Part shown: piece after piece, positions 45,948 to 57,629 of the stretch
Position numbering within the stretch: position 1 is the first letter of the stretch
Layout of the letters: the number at the start of each line of letters is the position of its first letter
From: Astrocystis sublimbata
Taxonomy: Eukaryota; Ascomycota; Sordariomycetes; Xylariales; Xylariaceae
Assembly: GCA_022453515.1 (NCBI GenBank)
Contig: JAJNNY010000006.1
Coordinates: forward strand, 310,001-374,000
DNA: 64,000 nt
Direction of reading: 5' to 3'
Notes under the pieces: model-generated
Database searches by the model: none
The model's input: the letters and a program-made list of their open reading frames with translations, nothing else
Told to the model about the DNA's origin: nothing
Made by a program: the position numbers and the translations under genes

Positions 45948-46772
45948 ATGTCCAGCACAACGAACCCCGACCCGAGCCCCGGCGCGCCGGCCTTCATACC
46001 GCTCGAGGCGAACCCGGAGCTGATGACGTCTCTGCTGCGGAAGCTGGGTCTGAGCAGCGCGCTGCAGGTCCACGACGTCTACAGCATCACCGAGCCCGAG
46101 CTTCTCGCCTTCATCCCGCGGCCCGCCCTGGCCCTGCTGCTCGTCTTCCCCGTGAGCGCCACCTACGAGTCGCTGCGCCTGGCCGAGGACGCTGGTGCCG
46201 ACGAGTACACGGGGAAGGGCGAGTCCGAGCCCGTCGTGTGGTGGAAGCAGACCATCCGCAACGCCTGCGGCCTGATGGGCCTGCTGCATGCCGTCGCGAA
46301 CGGGCCCGCCAAGGGCTTCATTGGTAATTCCATCCCTCTCTGTTGCCATCTCCGCCATGCTGTGTGTGTGAATACTAACCCGTCCCCTCGCCCGTGTGCA
46401 GAACAAGACACCCCCCTCGCCACTCTCCTCGCCCAATCCATCCCCCTCGCACCTGCTGAGCGCTCCGCCCTGCTCGAGAAGACCCCCGCGCTCGCGACTG
46501 CGCACCACGAGGCCGCTAGCCAAGGCCAGACCGTCGCCCCCGACGCCCAGGACGACGTGGACCTGCACTACGTGTGCTTCGTCAAGACCGACGACGGCAC
46601 CTTGTGGGAGCTGGATGGTCGCCGGAAGGGCCCAATCGCGCGGGGCCGGCTGGAGCCTAGCGAGGATGTGCTTTCCGAAAAAGCTCTGCTATGGGGTCCC
46701 TTGAAGTTCCTCGAGCGAGGCGGCGATGATATGCGCTTTTCCTGTGTCGCGCTCGCAGGGTCTCTGGAATAG
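45948..46772 (+). CDS. YUH1: Ubiquitin C-terminal hydrolase (UCH family, YUH1/UCH-L3-like)
   Basis: Cysteine protease that removes small adducts from the ubiquitin C-terminus. Exons 45948-46323 and 46402-46772 give 248 residues, the usual size. All active-site residues are visible: Gln101 and Cys107 in KQTIRNACGLMGLLHA, His181 in DLHYVCFVK and Asp197 in LWELDGRRKGP. The N-terminal FIPLEANPELMTSLLRKLGL is the conserved first helix. The intron (46324-46401) is 78 bp, a multiple of three, and has no in-frame stop, so an unspliced transcript would encode a 274-residue variant with a 26-residue insertion in the crossover-loop neighbourhood. Codon usage is very C/G-rich at third positions. The symbol is by homology. 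Confidence 0.95.
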   Translation: MSSTTNPDPSPGAPAFIPLEANPELMTSLLRKLGLSSALQVHDVYSITEPELLAFIPRPALALLLVFPVSATYESLRLAEDAGADEYTGKGESEPVVWWKQTIRNACGLMGLLHAVANGPAKGFIGNSIPLCCHLRHAVCVNTNPSPRPCAEQDTPLATLLAQSIPLAPAERSALLEKTPALATAHHEAASQGQTVAPDAQDDVDLHYVCFVKTDDGTLWELDGRRKGPIARGRLEPSEDVLSEKALLWGPLKFLERGGDDMRFSCVALAGSLE

Positions 46773-47175
46773 ATGACGGCTGGGGTAGCGGACAAGAGAA
46801 TGAGTGGCGGCGGTTTTTGCGCACGGAGAGAGCAGGGCAGCACAGAAGCCCCTCTGGGTAGCTATTTCAGTAAATCTGAAACCCAAGAAATAATGTACGT
46901 ACGAGGAGGATGCATGAGTTTATCCCCCCGATACTACAGCCATGATACCCCAAATTAAGGAAAAGCGAATCACAATCAGGTTAAAGAAAACTGAAGCAGA
47001 GAAGTTCTCGGAGTAGCATCGTCATTCTATTAGCTTATCTGAGATATCTTTGAGGGGTTTGATATCGAATTCCACCCTTGCAACGCAATCTGAAGGGCCC
47101 GGAAAGCGAAAACATCACATAACAAGACCAAGATACAGAGGTACTGTTCCCGACTTCTGCACAGGCAGCGCAAGA
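46773..47175. other. Convergent intergenic, 0.4 kb
   Basis: Probably the 3' untranslated regions of the UCH gene and of the minus-strand gene that follows. No other feature seen. Confidence 0.5.
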
Positions 47176-49309
47176 CTAGATAGACCCAGACCTGGATCGA
47201 GTACGGTTCCATCCGTCGTGACTGGGTCGGGGCGTGTCTGATGGGAGTGTCTCTGCCCAGCCCGGACTCAAGGTGGACACACCTGGGTTGAAATAGGCAC
47301 CCGGCGACAGTGGCGGGCGCGCTCGTGAGAATGAATGACCACGCTTGGTCTCCGGCCCATCGGACTGGCTTTGCGAGCAGCAAGGGCCATGGCAGACGGC
47401 AAGAGGGAGATAGAAATGGTACGCAGCACTGTTGACTTCGTGTCTGCGCGGCACTGAGAAATGTGTTGCTCTTGGCTCGTACACGGTCGTTTTGGATCGT
47501 CGCAACGGCGTGGAAGCGCGCGGTGGTGAAGCAGAAGAGTAAAGAGAAGAAGGCTCCTTATTTGCAGCGAGTGCCTTCATCCACCATTCGACTGGAGGGC
47601 TTGTTGTGACAGGCGTATGCGAACCCCTCGATATGGTCAAGGGCGAATCACGTACACCATCCAGGCCGTGGCGTGCCAAGTGGCCCGGCTGGCCCTTTTT
47701 ATCGCACTTTTGTCCGCACAGGTGCGTTTCTCCGCCATTGGTGGCAAAGTCTCGGATGTGAAGAGTGACATGCTCCAAGAGCTCCTGCTCCGAGTGTGTC
47801 TGGGAGCTCGCTTCAACTCCTCCTCCCTCAGTGCTTCTCTCCTCTTCCAGGAATCTCCTGAGAATGCTGGAGAGTTCGTCGAGAGAGGGCAGCTCCGCTA
47901 GATTGATCTTCAACGACTTCAGATACTGGTCTGTAGATTCGTGCTCGGCTGCCTTGGCACACAATGTGCACTTTGGATCCCGCGCCTTGCTGCTCATGGC
48001 GGAGGCGGCAGCTTTGGTGCAAATGTCGCACTTCGGATTGTACGAAACCTTCGCGTCGAGAGTACGCGGCACACCTTCACGAAGGAAGAGAGGTAATTGC
48101 AGCTCGCCGCCCTTCTTTACTATCTTCTTCCACTCCCTCTCCTTTCGGCGCACCTCTTTCGCTTCCCGTCGTGCATCCCTTCTCGCCTTCTTCTTTTCTC
48201 GCCTAGCTCTGCGTCTGGCATCACGTTGTGCCTTCTTTTCCGACCGCACTCTCTCCCTTCTTTGCTTGGTAGTTTCACCAGCATCTGTCGACGCTTCGTC
48301 GACACGTTGGGCTGAACCAGGTACATAGAGATCTGTTGGGGGCGCTGCGGAATCCGGAGCAAGAGCAGATCCCCTCCTTGACTTTTCTGTCGCCGCAGGT
48401 TCCCGAGCTTGTGGCTCATCATGGGCAGAAGGCATCAATATGCTAGCTGCCGCTTCGAGGGTCTCTTTAACGCCCCGGTTTACTTTTTCCATCCTGGTCG
48501 CAGGCAACTGTTCCAGGCTATCGACCCACGGAGAGTGTACTCTATCTGAGGATCAATCAGTATAAAGTCTGAGCTAAGCAAGTGATTCAAGATATCCCGA
48601 ACCTTCGGTTGTCTTCTCGTTCGCGGCTTTAGGATCTGCAGCCAAGTTTTAGCATGAGACGCAATTTGAGCTCAGTATCTAATTACCAGCATGTCGTTTG
48701 CCGGAACGGAATCCTCTTGATTCTCGGGATGAGGTTCCTATGATGCATATTAGATGGGGCTCTTAGGGATATTCAATGACTCGGGAACACACCAATATCT
48801 GCCTGAGACCCGGGCTTCCGATCGGGACTCTCCTCATCCGATGGAGGTTCAACTACTTTCCAATCAACGATGATGACCTCCAAAAAGCCACGATGCCAAT
48901 ACGAACGAATTTCTGGGATAGCCGCAACTTTACTAGAGCGTGGAGTGGGCATCTGTACAGACTCGTGGTCCTTCACGGTTCCAGTGCGGTGGTCTGCCTG
49001 CCGGGCTTTATCGCTGGGTTGACAAAGCTCACGCAGGTCATCCTTGTGCTGCTCGGGTTCATCACCTCGCCAGTCACACGCACCCACGGGCTGGAAAGGC
49101 TTCTGGCTTTCCTTGGGCGGGTGCGCCAGATCGTCGAGTTCGGGTTCGGGAGGGTCACCTTGCCAGTCACAATCGCCAGTACGCTTTGGAGCTACGGGGG
49201 ACTGTGGTTCTTGGCTGGAGCCACCGTCGAGCTGAGCATGTGCGGCAGCTTCCGCTTTGGCCTGAAGCTGCTCTCGTGATAGTCCATTACCGTCGAAGAA
49301 ACGGTCCAT
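47176..49309 (-). CDS. Basic coiled-coil protein with duplicated CxxC motifs, unknown function
   Basis: Four minus-strand exons (49309-48793, 48737-48687, 48635-48603, 48545-47176), all joined by phase-1 introns, give about 656 residues. The middle exons are tiny (51 and 33 bp). The N-terminal part has two copies of a short acidic repeat, GDCDWQGDPPEPELDD and GACDWRGDEPEQHKDD. The centre has a long, extremely basic helical segment rich in RRE, KKA and RRD units (likely coiled coil or nucleic-acid binding). Next come two similar Cys pairs, NPKCDICTKAA and DPKCTLCAKAA, possibly a zinc knuckle, and further Cys/His (HLCGQKCDKKG). The C-terminus is Ser/Pro-rich. No family is recognised; RNA or chromatin contact is a guess from charge. 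Confidence 0.65.
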
Positions 49310-52300
49310 TACAGGGGAGTCAGAGTGAATCAAATTCGGTCACCAGAGATCGACCAAGGGTGTACGGCGGTGTGCTTGTCTAGGATCCAGGAATTGTCTC
49401 TGCTGCGGGCTAACAAATTCTGATGTATCAATGTTCTATAGGTGGATGATGATGATGATGGGCGATGGGATGGTCGCAGCAAAAGGTTGGAACCAAGAGA
49501 TCTGGATGAGTGACTCTAAGATGGAAGTAGGAAATAGGCGAACCATGATGTTGACGATTACATCCATGGCCATCAACATCACTCACATATGGACTTAGGT
49601 GTACAGGGTGCCTAGTTCTTTCCCACGACGCGGAATCGCGGATACTGGTTGCTTGGCTTCGGCTGGCAATTTGGCAGGTCCAGCTTCGTTTGATCTGCAT
49701 CAAGAAGTTACTCTCCACGTACCGGACTTCAGGGAGTACAGGTGCTCATTAGTCGGACTCGCCTGCCATGCTTGCCAGGAGTCGGTTGCTCACTCGTATG
49801 AGCGACGCGCTTTACATATTGTTCTGGATTGCTTGCTGGCATGTGATACTGGTGAGATAGCAGCTCATACCCTGACCAGCGATGCCTAATCGTGAGATTG
49901 ATTCACATCGAAAGCGTGTTTCAAAACAAGTGGTTGTATGTATCGAACTTGCGACTATTGTATCGTTATTATAACAGAGAGCTCACAGTCGTGCAGCCAC
50001 ATTGATACTCTTAGAGCATGGCCGCCATTGCATCAGGTAGGCAGGCACTTAAGAAGTAGGTAGGTAGGTACTACATATAGGTAGGAGGTCCCTACTCATC
50101 GCATACCACCACCTAGTCGCGCGATAGCAAGTAAACCTTTCCGTCCTGCCAGACAATGATGATGCGTTTGAAGACATCATAGTGCTGCTACCCAAAGAAC
50201 AAGATCCCTCTATCTACTCGTACATAGTAGGTGCGAATCGGCAGTCGCTTACGTACGATGTACTTGCTACGAATCTACTCTCACAGATGCAACCATCTAG
50301 GTGAACATCAACTACCACCCTGATGCCTGAGCCGCGGCTCCCCTTTCTCGAGTTCCTTTGTTGCAGGTGAAGCTTACACTTTGGACGTCACAACAAGATG
50401 AAGCCTCTCAACTTCCAAGCTGGGTAGCAAGTGCTAGGTCCCTATTTACTCTGATAAGACTTACATAGGGTTCAAGTTGATACGACGGTACGAGTGCATC
50501 TCCGTACATGGTCAGCACGACCTAAGGGAACTAGGTAGGCATATAATGTAGCTCTGGCTTCTTGTCCGGTGACGCCACATTCTCGTCAAGTGTGGTTCAA
50601 GGTAGCTAGCTGGCTCGTAGATACTTAATGCTTAGGCATGTTTGTGAACAATACACACCGCGGTCACGTCTGCGATCAAAATGAATGGTTCGGCAAGACT
50701 GACATATGCCTATCTATTGGGGAGTACTCGTATAGGTATGCATTGGCCGATGTCGTAGGGATAGTCCCGAATGCTCAGGCCGGGCATCTCTATCTTGGCG
50801 TCTATCACTTGGAAGTCTCGTGAGTCTCACACTGGCAACTTACCTGGACAACTAAGCCCGGAGTCTGGAGATGATGAAGGTGTTATACTGTGCCCGGATA
50901 CCTGCATACAGTGCTACCTTATGTACATATGGGCGCACGCACTAATACCAGGTACCGGCAGAAGCTGCGGGAGTTGCCTACAACCACCTAATGCTTCTCA
51001 TCTACTATGTACATCCATATGATATGGGTACGTGCAGCCAGCTTGAAATTGCTCATGAATGAGCCGGTGGGCAATGTCGTGTCCAAGGGGCATCCGACTG
51101 ACCGCCTGCCGGCCTACTGGAAGCGACACAGACGTGACAGACTACACACCTACCCGCCTACCTACTTAGTACTACTCGTACTCCACGTTTTCAACAGATC
51201 CAAGATTTCGAAGCCTAAGATAGACAAGCCGAAGATAGACAAGGCGCCCATGCCAACCATGCCAGCCATCCAAGCATTCCAAACATTGGTTGGGCGAGCG
51301 GATGCTTAGACCTAATCGAAGCTAGGTCGGTCTCTTCCCCATGAATCGTCGGCACCAGTCGACACTGGACAGTACAGCATGCTCGGCACGTGCGTACGAG
51401 ATTGAGTCGTGCCTCAGGTAGTACTACATAGTACGTGTGATGGTGCGATTGCCGCCTCCAAGTGGTTGCCAATCTCGAGTGCCGCCGACCTATTTCCGAT
51501 GTGCAAACGCGATTGGCAAGAGTATTTGATCAGTAGGTGTTTTGCATTGACCGAGTTGCTTCTGCACATGCGGCTGATGGCGGCGACATGCTCCCTCGTC
51601 TCCCGGCCCCTGCGGCACACACACACACGGGGCATGCCATGCTCGGGCAAGCCAGACGATGGGCGGAAACGAACGACGACAAATCGGAAAATCTTCACCG
51701 CCAGATCCAGGGGACCGGGACTGTGGGACAGGATGCGATTACTCCTCCTTTTAGCGGGGCTGATCGGCGCGTCTTTTCTTTTCAGCTCGCGCGAATGGTG
51801 TCCTTAGCCGTTTCCTCACGTCACTGGCTCGACTTGGCTGCACTATATCACGCCAATTGTACTTTCGTCATGCACTAGCTCTCATCGATACTGGCGTCTC
51901 GTCACCACCCAAATGCCGTTCGAGCTTACGGGGTCTACGTGTCAATAGATTGGTTGTGATGAGAGGTTGTGCAGGCAGCTATCGCGAAACCATATAAGTG
52001 CATGCTTATTGCTCACTGGCGAGACTGGGGGGCGCTAGCTTCAATGACTTGCGCCGGATGGCGCAACCTGCTAGGTGCTAGGTGCTAGGCTAGAGGTTAG
52101 CCTGGCCGATGCAATTATTTTCATCCGAGCCGAACCCGACGATTAAACTCGTGGCTGGCGAGGCTGGTCGATCTGACGAGACGAGCAAACTTATTATGAT
52201 CTTCGCTATATTGTTCACCAACCCACCCCCTTCTCCACTGTTGGGGCCGTCAGACGCACGGAACTTTGTGCAGCTTCCACAGGGAACAGCGTCCGACCCG

Positions 52301-54525
52301 TACAGTGTCCGCTGTCTGTGAGAAACCCAGAAGTCTTCCGCGATTCGACGCCCAGAGATCCAGGTACTCGTACTCGAAACGTCGAGTCGTCTCCGTTGGG
52401 TTGGCAGGTATATATATCATCGAGTGATATTCTCAAGCACAAGTCCAGAGCTTCAAGGTATGCCATCCTGGCCCGCCGGGTCGACTCTCTACAGCTTCCT
52501 TGAGGTCTTGTATTGAGGCTGAAAGGGTCTGTTCAGCCTGAGCTGTCTCATTCGCTGCTTTCCCCATGCCGCAATCACCTTTACACAGGGGAAGATGCTG
52601 CGCCGGATATTATGTTGGACGATGAGATGATTTGACATGGCAGAGTATCAGACTCATGCCAAATTTGAGTCGCTGCTTTTTCCTGCTGAATTCGGGAGTC
52701 GCGTAAGCCCAATGCCATGTAATGCGTGTAGGTCGGTGAGGTATGAGAGCCCTGAGTACTTGCTTGGCGTATTGTCTCAAGGATTCACCTTCATATTTAC
52801 CTACCTATATGCCTGCAAACATGAGAATGGATAGCCCCGTCTTTTAATAAGTACTCAAGGTACGGTTACATCTGGTCCAACTATTGAAATGCTAGTAAGC
52901 GATGTACATAGGGATAGAACATGGACTCAAGTAATGAGGGGGGACCGAGGGGGACTACGTTGGCATATCAAGGGTTGGTCAACACCAATACCCGTAAGGG
53001 ATCATACTTGCATACAGAAACAAATCTGGCACAAGCCTGGAACCAACCACTCAACTTGTTTACTGTCTGCCAAGACCCAGGGCCATATTTTGTGGTCCAA
53101 TTCATGTGATTGTTAGTGTCTACTATACTCGTACACCTTCCCTACCGAGGCCAGAGGAGAGTACTCGTACGTAAACTTCCACTGCATTCATTGCTAGGGT
53201 CTGCCTCTCGCACCGTGTTCGAGCATACCTAGCCAAGGTAGGTAGACTGGAGGGACGCAGTATGGCATGCAAACAGATATTGATAATGAATTCTGCCATG
53301 GCCTGTTTAGAAACTAGGCCGATTCAAGATTCCGTTGCGAGATCTTGACCGGTCAGTGACCCGATGCTCGAGGATGTGAAGTGACAGAAGGTTGGCGGCG
53401 CCTGGATGGATGAGTTAGCACAATCACAACACAAGATGAATTAATTATACTATCAATATGGAACACATTTGGCACGAAGACAACCGAGGACGACCACGCT
53501 CAAAAAGATGATGATGCTAAGCGCGTGCAACAAGGTACCTCGAACAGGATCTACGGGGATCGACTAGGATCGACTACAGGATCTAGGACGACGGGCTTCA
53601 TATCGTACAATATTCATCTTCCATACAGCGTACAGGACCGCTTAGATAAGGAGGCCAAGGGGACCTTGACCACATCCTAGCACTAAGCTTGGATTGAGGC
53701 TAGATCATGACGCTAAAAGTCCAAGTGCCCCCCGAACGCGCTGGTTGACCCTCTCCTCTTGGTCGAAAGTTGACGCTATCGTCGGCCTCCTTGCGTCCAG
53801 CCGTCCCGGCGCATCTAGCGAAGACTCTGGAGCCCTGCGCAGTTGCCCATTGGCTCGTTCCTTCAAGTACATACCCTTTCGTGACCGATTGTCCCGCGAT
53901 CATCAGGTACCTCCCAGGCACAAATGCGACCTGTCGTGCGTTCTGTCGGTCGCACGTTCTGTTCCTCCCCTTCTGTACCCCATACTTTTTTCCCTCCAGC
54001 CCTGGAGTTGACTAAACCATGCAAAGTCGCCGCGATCTCGCCTCGCCTAATCAATAATCACCTCATCACTCGACGGTTTTCCTTGACGCCCCTCATCTCA
54101 GCTGTGCGTTGGATATAGGTCCTGATATAGCTTGACTTGTTCTTGTTTTTGTCAATATTCATGTTCTTTCTTTTTTTTTGTTTCGCGAGCGAGGACCTAA
54201 AAGACGCTTCGGTCACACCTCAATCTGTGCCGCGCCATTTCGTTTGCCATTAGTTTTCGCGTCGCACGCACCACACACAAACGCCATCTTACCCTCCCTA
54301 TCTTTCTCGGACAATATCTTTCCACCTCCCTTCAACTGCAGTTGGCGATGAACGTCCACTTCTAATGGTCGGTGTTTTGCTGCATGTAAAGATTGCCACA
54401 GACCTTTCGGCCGAGTGAACAGCATACTCCTGGTTGGCGAAGAGAGCACAACCGATCGCGTATTAGCTGCATGGTCCACGAACATCTGCCTTTCCGGTGT
54501 CGCGAATGAGAGCCATGCCATCAAG
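49310..54525. other. Large gene-free interval, 5.2 kb
   Basis: No frame has protein-like features. Short CA-repeat (about 51618-51629), a near-duplicate AAGATAGACAAG pair near 51217-51243, TAGGTGC triplication at about 52072-52090, GGATCGACTA-type repeats at about 53545-53595, and a motif at 50053-50072 are the only structures seen. The last few hundred bases (pyrimidine-rich, with a long T-run at about 54169-54179) are probably promoter and leader of the next gene. Confidence 0.55.
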
Positions 54526-57063
54526 ATGGGGTTATTGACGAGATTTAACAAGAAATCTACCACGGATCTAGACGGGCGCAACTCGCTGAAAGCATGCGCT
54601 TACGATGCCGCTGTGGCCTTGGAGCCACCAATCCGCGGTATGCGTCCTCCCCAATTGAGTAATACATGCGTTTCATTCACAACTCACAACTAACATGACA
54701 CCGCAGGAACCTTTCCCGTCCTTGGTAATGGAAGCAAGATTCTAGAGCAGTTCCAAAAGTCTCATCCCAACCTTCCAACCATCTCTCACAATAGCTCGCC
54801 GGCTCCCTCGCCCCTGGTCACCCGTCTTCGCAATGATGGTGCTGACAGCTCAGGCGGAGAGCGGCCGCGTACCGCGCCGTCAAGCCAACCAAGCGGCAAA
54901 ACCAGTCCTATGAGCTCGCAGTCACAGCCAGTATCAGGAGTCTCACGCCCTGCTCCTACAAAGACGAAAAAGTACGGCCCTTATAGGTTGCCCTCCAAGG
55001 TTGCCACCGACATTCCACTATCGCCGGCGTCGGCAAAGCCCGCGCCGTCGCCTGGCTTAGTATCGCTCTATTCCGACTCGCTTCGTAGTGGACATTCCAG
55101 CAAACCCAAGGGCTATGTCGACCTTCTAGATGCCCAGTCCAGGATCAAGCCCGCCGATTTCTACAGTCGAGTCGAGGCCACAGGTGCCAGGAACTACGGC
55201 GAAGATGTGGCGGACCGCAATAGGCAGGAGAAAATCGAACAGCCAGGGACAGCCGTGGGACAAGAATCATTTTCGGATCACGGAGATGCCAGAGTTTCTC
55301 CGATCATCTCAAAGGATATTGATGACGACACGGACGATGAACCCCCGAGACGTCACAGGGCACATCACTCCATAGGCGCAGGCTTGCGATCCAAGCATAC
55401 GAGCACTCACACACTCGACCCGTATCCCAAGAGGACTTCATCACGTCTTCCGCCACTCGACATGGATGAAACGGCGAAGGCCATGTCTCGAACCGCATCA
55501 GCCAGGTCAGAGAGAGCAGCAAGGCGGAGATCGATGCCTGCTTACCCAGCCCGTATATCTGATGATAGATCACGAAGTCTATCGTCGGCACGCAGAGGGA
55601 AAGGGAAGGAGCCGGACGTCTTCCCAGATTCGCTCAGGGATCGAGCTCGGACAGCGACAATGCAAGAGAAGGAGCACACGAAACCGAATATATCCAGCAA
55701 GAGACAATCACTGGCGTCCACGCGCGGTGAGAGTCAGACACGCCAGAAGCGCAGCGATCTGGAGAAGCCCTTGCCGGCTGTTCCGTCGCCGTCGAAAGAT
55801 CGATCGAAGCGGAAGAGCCTAACACACAACAGTGGGCTGGTGGAGTCAAGATTGCCGGCGAAACGAAAGAGCCTCCAGAACGTCCAACCTCCAAGTCGCG
55901 GTGAATTCTACGAGGACACGTACCAACAGAAGCTATCACTTCAGGGCACCCAACTTCCAAAGGACCGGATGACAGCTCCTCGACGCCAACTGGGAAGTAC
56001 CTCCGATTTCCAGGACTCCTTCTGCAAGTCGCCAGCACAGCAACCTGACCACCAAACACGTTAGTGCTCTCCAATGTCTTCAGCGTTGTGACTTGTGCTC
56101 CATCCATCTGATGAGCCGTGCTGACTCACAGAGATAGACCTGAGTTCTGCGCCTGTCGAATACACCCATGTCACAGCTGAGCCGCGCCAGGCAAAGCACG
56201 TCCGAGAACAGAGTATGATCTCTCTGTCCAACCCGAACGTCACCGCAAACGAGATCGATAACAACATCCCGGAACGGGGTAGCAGCCTCGGCCATTGGTC
56301 TCTTGGCTCCGAGACGGCGCTATCAACCCTGAGTTCGAACCCTTTCCGGCCTCAATCCGGCCACACCACCAGTACCTCAATCGACTACTCGCCAATGCTT
56401 CCCCTTGGCCACATTGACCTTTTATTACCCCCAGTCCCCAAAAACGACGCCCCTTCGAAACTAGCATATTCCACGCCCAGGAAAACACGTGCCAAGTCAT
56501 CACCTAGTCCACCCCCTACTACGCTTGCTCACCACCCTCGACCAAGCGAGTTCCACCTCGAAGACCATGCATCCTACGACGGCTCGACGACACCATCGAG
56601 TGGTTCATTGGAGAAAGAACTCCTCTTCTCGGAGGGAGACTACGGTTTCTCTCTACCCGGAAACCCGAACACAGGTCTCCCGGGGCTCTTCGACACGGCC
56701 CTACCGGTCTCGTCGCCGTCGCCGATTCTATTGCCGACGACCACAACGCAAGTTCCGGAACTCGAACCAACCGGCATCTCCGGACTCCTGCATTTCCCGG
56801 CATTCCCCGAGATCCACGCTTCGGACGAGGCCGAGGACGACAGCTTTAAAGGCTTCGAAGGGCATCTCGTGCAGGCAGACTCTTCAGATGACGAGATGAA
56901 CTTCGACATTCCCATGAGCCGGCCCCGCTCGATAGCGCCGCGCCATACCTTGCCTGAGGACCGGATCCCGGAGCGTCGACGGCCTCTCCGGGACGAGGAT
57001 GGTGGAGTCAAAGACTTCATTGGCATTCACCCAGACTCACGACGTGGGCGGCCCTTACATTGA
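54526..57063 (+). CDS. Large Ser/Pro-rich conserved fungal protein, unknown function
   Basis: Exons 54526-54637, 54707-56059 and 56132-57063 join in frame (introns of 69 and 72 bp) to about 798 residues. It starts MGLLTRFNKKSTTDLDGRN; the splice then reads EPPIRGTFPVLGNGSKILEQ. The most ordered-looking block is KKYGPYRLPSKVATDIPL, then KGYVDLLDAQSRIKPADFYS and RVEATGARNYGEDVADRN, which reads like a conserved motif region. The remainder is low-complexity with many SP/TP, RRxS and KRKS sites. The C-terminus is acidic (DEAEDDSFKGFEGHL) then basic. No membrane, signal or catalytic motif is visible. It may be a phosphoregulated scaffold; that is inference only. The internal ATG at 54910 is a less likely start, because exon 1 and its splice sites are good. 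Confidence 0.75.
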
Positions 57064-57629
57064 ACAAAGGAGAATCTAAAATCATAGACGATGGACGTAA
57101 TGTGATTTTCGCATGATGCTATGAAGGCGTTGGACATCAGAGACGACCATGCTTTATATCTCTTGACTTCTTTCTTATACGGAACCTAGGACGACTCCTT
57201 TTTTGTTTACTATCCTAGCCTTGATCTTAGCCTCGGGCTTCTTTAGATCTGCTATTTCTCAGTTTTTAAAAGGCCGTTTGACTGGCTATGAATTGATTGT
57301 ATGATGGCTTGGTATCGGATGAGATAATTATACATACGGTGTAGATCAGTCTGGGGTGGGTTGCCTGTTTTGCTCCGCCCCAGGCTGTCAATAACTAATA
57401 CGAAGATAATTAAGAACGCTGAACCTACCTAGGTAGCCGGTCAGTCTGACTGCAGATGCAGGCGTTTCGTTCAATACTATGCTGGATCCGAAACGCGCTT
57501 GTTTGAATGTAGCTTCGCAATTCGCAATAAGAAGTATCTTAGATGGCATACAATCGACATGCAAAGCCGTGAATCAAAGCGTGATTAGGAGTAAATCAAG
57601 CCAAACTCGCGACCATCGATCCACATGGC
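57064..57629. other. Convergent intergenic, 0.57 kb
   Basis: 3' flanks of the previous gene and of the Dicer gene. One TACCTAGGTA motif at about 57425-57436. Confidence 0.55.
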
